A stretch of 64,000 bases of DNA, taken from the NCBI GenBank assembly GCA_019400425.1, contig JAFREE010000011.1, positions 248,001-312,000 on the forward strand, read 5' to 3'. Under the pieces are notes generated by a model. It had not been told where the DNA came from. It made no database searches and was given only the letters and a program-made list of their open reading frames with translations. This document shows, piece after piece, positions 56,312 to 64,000 of the stretch; position 1 is the first letter of the stretch; every line of letters begins with the position of its first letter. The DNA is from Hymenochaete sp. R1. Lineage: Eukaryota; Basidiomycota; Agaricomycetes; Hymenochaetales; Hymenochaetaceae. A program made the translations under genes and the position numbers.

Positions 56312-58352
56312 ATGTTCTCAAGACAGTTTGCTCGCTCCGCTGGTGTCGCTCGCTCTGCAGCGCAGGGCCAGCGAAGGAACGCTTCGGTATGTTACCATAC
56401 GTGTCGTATCGTGATTATTTTTTCGGAGGTCTGACTTTTCTCATGTCGGTTGGTTGGCTGATTGTCCGTACGATGGTAGTCGCTGCGCGACACGCTCGCG
56501 GAGGTCGTCCCGCAGAAGCAGCAGCAACTTATTAGGATCGTAAGTCCTCAACTACTTTTTTTTTCAGATGTGGAGGAAATTTGCTGACGTCACAACTCTT
56601 TGCCCTTTTTTTCTTTCTTTCTTTCTGCTTTCGTCGATGGCATTGTGTGCCATCGTCAATATGAGTAGAAGAAGGAATATGGCTCGACTGTCGTGGGTGA
56701 CATAAAGGTTGAGAACATCATCGGTGGTATGAGGACGCTCAAGACCATGCTGTGGGAGGCATCGGTTCTCGACCCTAACGAGGTTTGTCGGTTCTCTTTT
56801 TTCTTCCTTCTGCACCGTGTTAAAAGCGTTCTGGCGTCGCTCAGGGTATCCGCTTCCACGGTCTCTCCATCCCCGAGTGCCAGAAGGTCCTCCCGAAAGC
56901 TGAAGGCGGAAAGGAGATGATCCCAGAAAGCATGCTTTGGCTCTTGCTTACAGGCAAGGTTCCCACTGCCGAGCAGACGAAGAGCCTCTCACAGGAGCTT
57001 GCGGAAAAGGGAGATCTTCCCAAGGAGATTGAGAAGCTCGTTGACGAGTAAGTGAATATCCGCATCCAAAGAAGGTTCTTTTTTGAAATTAACTTGTGCT
57101 GGCGAAATTTCCAGCTTCCCCACGACGCTTCATCCCATGACCCAACTCGCTATGGGTGTTGCTGCCCTCAACTCGACCTCCGAGTTCGCAAAGGCTTACG
57201 AGCAAGGTGTCAAGAAGACTGAGTTCTGGAAGCCCGCGCTCGAGGATACCATCACCCTCATCGCGCGTCTCCCGACTCTCGCTGCCCGCATCTACCGCAA
57301 TGTATACAACCCAGGCAAGGCTATTGCTGGTATCAATAAGGATCTTGATCTTACTGGTGAGCTCATCGTGAAAACATCGTGAAAAGATTGGAATCGTGGC
57401 TGATGTGACGCAGCCAACTACACGAACATGCTTGGGTTCGGTGACAATAAGGATTTGACCGAGTACCTCCGTCTTTACCTTGCCCTTCACGGTGATCATG
57501 AAGGCGGCAACGTCTCTGCCCATACCGCTCGTAAGTTTCCTTGTATTGAATTAATTAAGGTAGTTGTATCTAATTCCGTCTGTTAGACCTGGTCGGCTCC
57601 GCCCTTTCCGACCCATATCTCTCCTACTCCGCCGCCCTCCTCGGTCTCGCCGGGCCCTTGCACGGCCTCGCTAACCAGGAGGTCCTCCGCTGGCAACTTG
57701 AGATGCAGAAGGAAGTCGGCGAGGATAACATCACGCAGGATACGATCAAGGAGTTCTTGTGGAGGACGCTCAAGAACGGACAGGTCGTGCCAGGTTATGG
57801 ACATGGTGTGCTCCGTTCGACGGACCCGCGGTTCACAGCGTTCATGGACTTCATTGAGGCGCGTCCGGAGTTGATGAAGAGCCCGACGATTAAACTCGTC
57901 AAGGAGGTTCGTGATTTTAAACGTCTTAAGATCTGAAAGTGATGTGTTAATGCGACGTGGATTTAGACGTACGCCGTCGCCCCGGGTGTCCTCACTGAGC
58001 ATGGTAAGACGAAGAACCCGTACCCGAACGTCGACGCTGGTTCCGGCTGCCTGCTCTACCATTACGGTCTCCGCGACTTCAAGTACTACACCGTCCTCTT
58101 CGGTGTCTCTCGGGGTGCGTATTCTCGAACTCGTTGAGTCGTAGGTTCAATGATGGAAGTTGCTGACCGGCATTTTTTTTCATAGCTCTTGGTGCATTGA
58201 CACAGATCGTCTGGGATCGTGCCCTTGGTCTGCCCATCGAGCGTCCAAAGTGTAAGTGATCCCATCTAACTCAATGCTAATCACCGGAGAATTAATGTCC
58301 TCTTCCAGCGATGTCCATGGACGCCCTCGAAGCTTTCATTAAAAAGAACTAG
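56312..58352 (+). CDS. CIT1: Mitochondrial citrate synthase
   Basis: Condenses oxaloacetate and acetyl-CoA, the first step of the TCA cycle, in the mitochondrial matrix. Ten exons: 56312-56386, 56480-56537, 56669-56782, 56846-57047, 57115-57356, 57414-57530, 57587-57906, 57967-58114, 58186-58251 and 58309-58352 (461 aa). The N-terminus [20 protein letters not shown] is an Arg/Ala-rich presequence. Catalytic residues are visible in [13 protein letters not shown] (His), [15 protein letters not shown] (His) and [15 protein letters not shown] (Asp). The C-terminus AFIKKN lacks a peroxisomal SKL-type signal, so this is the mitochondrial rather than the peroxisomal form. Length is normal. Confidence 0.96.
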
Positions 58353-58964
58353 GTGCCCCATACAACCTTCGTTGCTTGTGTTCAGTGGTTGGCGGTAGGA
58401 AAGGAGGACCGTATATGCATTTCACCAACCTTCTGTCATTTTACTTTCGTCAATTCATAACATTTATCACGATACTTTGCTGTCTGCTATTCCTTTACAT
58501 TATCCTCTCGTCTTTTTTCTTTTATTTGGATTCGATCAATGTTCGAAGCGCAGACCGCGGATGCGAATATTGATGCGTATTGTTAAATGTCTTAAATTAT
58601 GAGTACCTTTGCATGAGATCGTGGGGGTCCACGTACGATGGGGGACCCTGGTCCGTTCTACACGCCAAAATTTCTCCGGATTCAAATTTGAAGCAAAAAA
58701 AGTGATGAATGTGTTGTCGGTACAAGAACCATGTTTTGCAACTCGCGCTTCATCACGTTCCAGTAATTACAGCGATATTGATGACTATTTCCTAGCCCGT
58801 CAACCCCCTGCTCCATTTCCGAAGCTCTCTTCTCTTCAAGAAAAATACAACAAGATTCAATGTCAGCGCGAGCAATATACTATTTGCATCTGAGTGAGCC
58901 TCCTCTTTGTATTTTGTTTTTCTTTATATAGAATTATCAATAATGCTGCTTTTGTTGCATCACC
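58353..58964. other. Citrate synthase 3' flank
   Basis: T-rich 3' region, then an ORF at 58609-58893 without recognisable features. No gene called. Confidence 0.5.
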
Positions 58965-59036
58965 GCCGCAATAGCTCAGTGAGAGAGCAGTAGACTGAAA
59001 ATCTAAAGGTCCCCCGTTCGATCCGGGGTTGTGGCA
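58965..59036 (+). tRNA. tRNA-Phe (anticodon GAA)
   Basis: Folds as a cloverleaf without intron. Acceptor stem GCCGCAA pairs with TTGTGGC (one G-T), discriminator A. D-stem GCTC/GAGC. Anticodon loop CTGAAAA with GAA. T-arm CCCCG TTCGATC CGGGG. Deviations: the D-loop is one or more bases shorter than usual and lacks a clear GG pair, and the outermost anticodon-stem pair (27-43) is G-A. The CCA end is not encoded. Probably functional, but a degenerate copy cannot be excluded. Confidence 0.85.
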
Positions 59037-59649
59037 CTGGCACCCTGCACAGACACGCCTCTTATTTTTTTTTTTCTTTTCTTCAATTTCAGTGGAATAT
59101 GGTAGTACCGGTGCTGGTCCAACAGCTCTTGGCGAGGTACTGCCAGTACTGGTACTGGTGAGCTTCACGATTCGGCTATTTCACGGAAACAAGCTTAAGA
59201 AGTGCGCACGTCTTGATGTTAAAGACTCGGATGATGCATGCAGCACTTTTATTATGCAGGAGAAGTTAGTGCTGCTGTTGGACTTGTGCAAAGTAGAAAG
59301 AACCATGACCTTGCGGAATAGGAGATGTGGGATTATCATGGTATACGTATGTGATACGTTACTCGTTTTGATCCTTTGCATGCTTAATAGCAAGTGCGGC
59401 TGGGATATAATTGAACAAATAAGGCTGGTCATGAACGCTTTATTCGTTCTCGAACTTCAACTTGATTAAAGGACAACAGACATTTCACTTACAAAATTAC
59501 GTCAGTGACTTGGGATTCAAGTTGTAGCTTAGAGGGAATGAAAGTAGTAGATTCAACTGGCTTTGAACTCGGAGGACTGCAGTGGCACAGTCAAACCGAC
59601 GTTATTCGTCTATGAGAGATCAGAAATGATAGAGGGAGGTACATCAACA
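59037..59649. other. Intergenic downstream of the tRNA
   Basis: A poly-T run (59067-59077 region) directly after the tRNA fits RNA polymerase III termination. The ORF at 59029-59469 overlaps the tRNA and is rejected. Nothing else recognised. Confidence 0.5.
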
Positions 59650-60432
59650 TTATTTGTGTGATTCCTTTCGAACTGTGTCATTATCCTTGGGGTCATCTTT
59701 ATCTTCGTAGAGCTCGTCCACATAATCGTAGAAATCGCTCATATCCTCGTCATCACTGGCGTCGAACTCAAACCCAACTTCCAGCATGCGCGTCATGGAA
59801 CTCTTGTCGAGAACCTTTGCCGCATCAACGATGCAGTCATTCAAAAAATGTCGCTTGTCAAACCAATCGCGCTCGAGCATGCGTACCTCCTCGTCAGTCT
59901 CGCCTGCCCATCTGGCCCAATCTAACTTTTGCTTCCTGACCCTACACGAAGTAATGACTACTTCGAGCTGCACCCTGACCATCACCTTGCGAAACCGCCC
60001 AGGGTGTTCCCATAGTTTCTCCTTCATTATCTGCCGATATAGTTCCCGCAGACGCGTATAAAGTTCAGTGTGAATAAGGCGGATCCCTTCCTTTAGCTCG
60101 TCGCCCACATAATCATCATTATAGACCTTGCGTGCCCATTGCAGTTTTTTCTCGGAGCGAAGGGCCAAAATCGTGAAGGCACATTGACATGCTTCTATCC
60201 TCTCGGCCTTCATTCTGGCTTTATCGCTGTCCTCCTTGGTCTCAAACTCATCCCAATAGCACGCCATCTCATCTGCATTCTCTTTGAAAAGAGAGATCGC
60301 TTTGGCAATGACAGAATCAACAGGTGGGTCCGCGGCGTCAGAGGGGTGAGATTTGAAGAGCTCCCTTTCCTTGGAGACAAGGCGTTCCACGGATTCAGGA
60401 TAAGTCTTCTTCACCTTCTTGGGAGACGACAT
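59650..60432 (-). CDS. Orphan family C protein (copy C1)
   Basis: Single-exon gene; 260 aa if started at the ATG at 60432 (MSSPKKVKK), chosen because it aligns with the start of copy C2. An ATG at 60534 would add 34 residues. Highly charged and helical. Shared with C2: PPVDSVIAKAISLFKENADE, then LRSEKKLQWARKVYN, then RLRELYRQIMKEKLW and FRKVMVRVQLEVV. A conserved CQCA motif (CGCA in C2) sits in the middle. The C-terminal 40 residues are strongly acidic (DASDDEDMSDFYDY). I do not recognise a domain and see no clear similarity to families A or B. Confidence 0.7.
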   Translation of the reverse strand: MSSPKKVKKTYPESVERLVSKERELFKSHPSDAADPPVDSVIAKAISLFKENADEMACYWDEFETKEDSDKARMKAERIEACQCAFTILALRSEKKLQWARKVYNDDYVGDELKEGIRLIHTELYTRLRELYRQIMKEKLWEHPGRFRKVMVRVQLEVVITSCRVRKQKLDWARWAGETDEEVRMLERDWFDKRHFLNDCIVDAAKVLDKSSMTRMLEVGFEFDASDDEDMSDFYDYVDELYEDKDDPKDNDTVRKESHK

Positions 60433-61969
60433 GATGGAGGACGAATGGAGGCTTGAAGACAATGGAAGGGTATGTCCTTCTGCAGCCGACAATTCCCGCT
60501 CCTCCATTAATGCGACAGGACTTTGCACGCGCATTGTCGTATCTCGAATGCCAGATCCATGGCGGAATAAAGTTCGCGATTCAGGAGATGAATCAAGATC
60601 GGGAGACCCTGAAATTAGTAAATGGCGGAAGTAGCTTCATACTGTGCAAACTTGTGCCTTACCTAACATCAATTATACTTCTACACTTCTGCTTGCTCGG
60701 TAGGGATAAGACTGCGTCGCGGAAGAGTCTTGATGCAGAAAGGATTACCAGTGCCAACGACTGCAGCAAAGTTATCAGAATCCACGTCGCAGAACGGCCG
60801 CCCTACTTTTGAATACATATGCGACCATAGTGGAGAGATCGCCGAAGATTCTGCTAATGTTATTAAGGAAATGCAAAGTGAATTCACACACGTAAACAAC
60901 AGGACTTTGCCTTGCGTACCAATAGGAGAGTCCAAAGATCAGAAACTGAGTGAACGTGGTAGCATACATAATTGCTAGGTCGAGATTCAGCGTGCAAGAT
61001 CGTCAGGTCGGATATAGTTAATGAATACAGGTCAAGAAGATTATCTGAGGATGGCCGATCCTTGTATGCCTGATAGAGCTATCATCTTGATGATTGTCAG
61101 TCGTGATAGTGACATGAACAGATGTGCAAAATAATATGCGTACCTCTAGTTCTTGTCTTCCAACGGGACGATTGACAAACCAGCTCTTCATACCTAATGT
61201 AACTTACTGGGCGAACCGCGCGGCCGTCGATATCTCGAAGATACGACTATAGAGTCTCATGCCATTCACATAGCAGGCGCTTTTGATACAGAAAGTGCAT
61301 CATTTATTTCTTCTCGTTATTTCCTAATTTCCCGCTCACGGAGGCTAGATCCCGAGTCAATGGTGACGGTTCTCCGAAAGCTTGGCAAAAAAAAAAGCAG
61401 AGATATAGTTTCGTGATTGTTCGTTCCATCGTATCCCATATTATGAGAATGGTACCGTCTTGAGCCGCGAAAGCTTCTTCTTTTCTTTCTCTTCTCTGGA
61501 TCCTCTGAAGCCATGTCATGACTCATGAATTTGATTAGTAGGAGCCAAGTGCAATGTAAAGAGCTCCAATAGTTCCCACAGGAAAATTTTCGGAATGGAC
61601 CCCTCTGCGCGCACGAGCGTGCTTCACGACTCGAACAAGCCTTCTCTGAAAGTTTCGTTCCGTGCATGATTGTGAGGTCAAACGAGCGTCAGGAATGTTA
61701 GAGGCCTAGGGAAGGAGCATGAGCACTCCTCCGTCGAGGGACACACAAATCCAATGGATTCAAGGGATCGACTCAGAGCGTCGATCACAAACTATTTCCG
61801 ACTTGTGTTTTTAGCCTGGACTTAACACACTAGTACATTTGCAACATCTGCTGAAACATCGCACGCAGCCAATCGTTATACGACTATCATGAGAAGGACG
61901 CAGAGTACGATACAACGTAGAGGACACCCTCTGATCGGGACCGCCATCCTTCGAGACTTAGGCTCGTCG
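60433..61969. other. Intergenic between the family C genes
   Basis: About 1.5 kb. ORFs at 60453-60812, 60730-60978 and 61317-61667 have no recognisable domain. No repeat was seen. Confidence 0.45.
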
Positions 61970-62683
61970 CTATCTGGATAAACCGACCGACGTTCCTTCT
62001 AATTCGGCTTGAGTCTTCAACAAACGCCTTATGACATCTTCACCAAGAACGATCTCTCCATGGTTCATCCAGCCACCATGGAGAGCGCCCATCTTCTCAT
62101 GGTATGTATCCGTGATTGCTTCGTGTTCTGCGCCAGTAATTTTATCATCCTCGAAATCAACGGTAGCACGCTCAGCATCACGAGATGCGAGGCTGAATTC
62201 AACGAGCATGATTTCGAGTTGGACCCTGACAACCACCCGCCGAAACATCTCAGGATCGTCCCAGAGCTTCTGTTCCATAATATCCCGGTGAAGCTCCAGC
62301 AGGCGGTTCCGTAGCTCGTCGTAGAGAAAGTGTATCGAGTTTTCTAGTGAAGAGCCCTCGAGTTCATGGTTATATACTCTCTGAGCCTTCTCCAGCTTCT
62401 TTTCAGAGCGAAGAGAGATAATCTCCAGGGCGCATCCGCACGCCCGTTTTCTCTCTTCTCTTCTTTCTCTGTACCTCTTACCTCGCACATCCTCTTCCCA
62501 CAAAGACTCCGTCTCCTTTGCGTTTTCCTTGAAAAGAGCGAGCGCCTTGGCGATGACAGAGTCTGCAGGAGGGTTCGAGGAGTTTGTATGAGCCTTGTAG
62601 AGCCCCGTCTCTTTCTTGAGGAGGCTCTGTACAGGTTCAGGGAGAGTAGGCTCGGTTTTCTGGTGCGAGGGGGGCTCGGACAT
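61970..62683 (-). CDS. Orphan family C protein (copy C2)
   Basis: Single-exon gene of 237 aa from the ATG at 62683 (MSEPPSHQK). The open frame continues upstream and another ATG at 62746 would add a basic leader (MLKRKRCVRV); the shorter start matches C1. Conserved with C1: NPPADSVIAKALALFKENAK, ACGCALEIISLRSEKKLEKA, RLLELHRDIMEQKLW and FRRVVVRVQLEIM. It lacks the acidic tail of C1. Charged, helical, no membrane segment. The function is unknown. Confidence 0.7.
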   Translation of the reverse strand: MSEPPSHQKTEPTLPEPVQSLLKKETGLYKAHTNSSNPPADSVIAKALALFKENAKETESLWEEDVRGKRYRERREERKRACGCALEIISLRSEKKLEKAQRVYNHELEGSSLENSIHFLYDELRNRLLELHRDIMEQKLWDDPEMFRRVVVRVQLEIMLVEFSLASRDAERATVDFEDDKITGAEHEAITDTYHEKMGALHGGWMNHGEIVLGEDVIRRLLKTQAELEGTSVGLSR

Positions 62684-63258
62684 GACGGGACGAGAGACGG
62701 CGCGAGGAGCTTCAAGGACTCGTACGCACCTCTTTCGTTTCAGCATACCATTCTGGTATTTATCGTGCGAATCAGAGGGGTCCGTGACTTTGCAAGCGCA
62801 ATCCAATTTCTATACGCAGACCCGACCCGCGCATCCTGGCTTTTCAAGTAATGGAATCAGATTTTGGTATACGCAAACGTGTTTCTTTTAGCACCTGAAG
62901 CCGCTCGTACTAAGACTAAGACCTGTCTTAGTGGCATAATAAGGAGTGATGACCGAGGCAAGGTGAGACCAGGAGCAGCCTTCGTTGAATATTGAGCAAA
63001 GTGAGCTGGAAGTCGGGCTCGGCGCCCCTGCGTACAACTGGATAAAGTAATCAAGAACAAAGGAGAAGCAAAAAAGGACGGGGGGGGGTTACAAAACTTG
63101 AATACTTTGTTCCCTTTCTTCTGTTTTCTGGGGAACGGACGGTGAGAAGAGGGAGTGAAACCAATAAACGGAAAGGAAGGTGGGAGATCACGACATCAGT
63201 ACGCAAACGAATGGGGTCAGGATCGAAACATAAAGCATTCTCAGAAATGTAGTCTGAT
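62684..63258. other. Intergenic, right of family C
   Basis: About 570 bp with no supported gene; a G9 run lies near 63081. Confidence 0.5.
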
Positions 63259-64000
63259 TCAACTACTGGAAAACAGCCCACTCGAATATCCCATAGCAAG
63301 TGAAAGGAATACGAGCAAGATGATCACAATCTGTGACTGGGACTGGGGTATCCGCCCAAGCCCGGTTGCTGGTCTTGAGATGGACTCTTCTTCGGGCTTT
63401 TCATCAAACTGGGTCATGTCAAACCTTCCCAACGACCCCGGAAACGACTTTCGTTTCTCCAACTCCGACTTCGACCTCGTCCTCGACGACCACGAAATGT
63501 CTTCAGAGGTGTTCGACTTTGACGGGCCATTAATATTGGGAGGACGAACGAGGAGGTTCGATCGTATGACGTCGATATCGGCTCGAGTGAGCAAAGTGCG
63601 CGAGGTGAGGTAATCCTCCACCGTCCCGTATTTTTCGCGGAAGAGGGACAGGGTGGCGTGCATAGTCTCTTCCCTGTATTTCCACGAAGAGAAAATCGGT
63701 TCAGTCAGTCTCGGAAGACGCTGGGAAATAGGTGCTTGGTGCTTGGTGAAGGGATAGCCACTCACTTCGCACTTCCCATGTTCTGAAAACCCGCCCAGTT
63801 GTCTCTGTATAGCGCTTCGCGCTGGAAGCGTGCGACGAGGGCTGGTAAGACGGGTGCGAGGCCGTATGTCGTTAGGCCGTAGTCATGCGCTATCGACGCG
63901 TCAGATGCGTTGAGGAGCTGCCAATTGGTGTACAATGTCGATGTCAGACTCGGGAGTAGGAGGGAAAGGACACTGGCACTTCATCGCTGTCTGGGGGACT
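63259..64000 (-). CDS. Tyrosine/serine phosphatase-like protein, 3' part only
   Basis: The gene runs off the right edge, so the N-terminal part with the expected P-loop (HCxxGKDR) is not in the window. Exons seen: at least 63980 to the edge, 63917-63766 and 63673-63259, in phase. The visible part matches the C-terminal half of the Tyr_phosphatase_3 family: LLNASDASIAHDYGLTTYGL, then GSAKEETMHATLSLFREKYG and TVEDYL. After the domain come a Ser-rich linker and a hydrophobic C-terminal segment (QIVIILLVFLSLAMGYSSGL) close to the stop, which would make it tail-anchored. Family assignment is moderate because the active site is not visible. Confidence 0.72.

Noticed and set aside
59029..59469. 146-codon plus-strand ORF
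   Set aside because: It overlaps the tRNA-Phe gene, begins inside it and shows no domain; hydrophobic stretches come from T-rich sequence.
1..64000. CRISPR arrays, operons, bacterial promoters or ribosome binding sites
   Set aside because: The sequence is eukaryotic; no regularly spaced repeats or polycistronic arrangement is present.

Overview
The window looks like nuclear DNA of a filamentous basidiomycete, most likely an agaricomycete. Most conserved genes are cut by many short GT-AG introns (typically 50-100 nt), genes are dense on both strands, there is no operon structure, and the protein set is fungal: a SOG2-type RAM-pathway LRR protein, PEP7/VAC1, BET3, GID4, ECM2/Cwf5, SPP2 and a YCK-like casein kinase. 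I cannot name the species. For every conserved gene below the exons were chained by hand, and the summed coding length is a multiple of three.

Layout. 0-4 kb: two tandem copies of an orphan family (here called A). 4.9-20.3 kb: GID4, casein kinase 1, a mariner-like MITE, CCT4, ECM2 (minus), OGG1 (minus) and BET3. 22-23 kb: a third A gene. 24-30 kb (minus): a long JmjC / zinc-finger / AT-hook / coiled-coil protein and a RING protein of the ZIP3/RNF212 type. 30.4-35.8 kb (plus): SPP2, a DUF726 protein and an APE1-type AP endonuclease. 36-43 kb: three genes of a second orphan family (B) around VMA8 and a LEA2-like membrane protein. 43.8-58.4 kb (plus): SOG2, poorly resolved hypothetical genes, two tandem aprataxin-like genes, PEP7 and mitochondrial citrate synthase. 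58.9 kb: a tRNA-Phe. 59.6-62.7 kb (minus): two genes of a third orphan family (C). 63.3 kb to the right edge: the 3' part of a tyrosine-phosphatase-like gene.

The least ordinary content is the set of eight single-exon orphan genes scattered among the intron-rich housekeeping genes. Families A and B appear to share one module of about 130 residues: B proteins carry it once, and A proteins carry it twice by internal duplication. All six have a basic, nuclear-localisation-like N-terminus. The three B genes also share an upstream promoter box at fixed distance from a TATA-like element. Four proteins of oxidative base-damage and strand-break repair (OGG1, APE1 and two aprataxin-like proteins) fall within 35 kb, and two of them have presequence-like N-termini with a second start codon.
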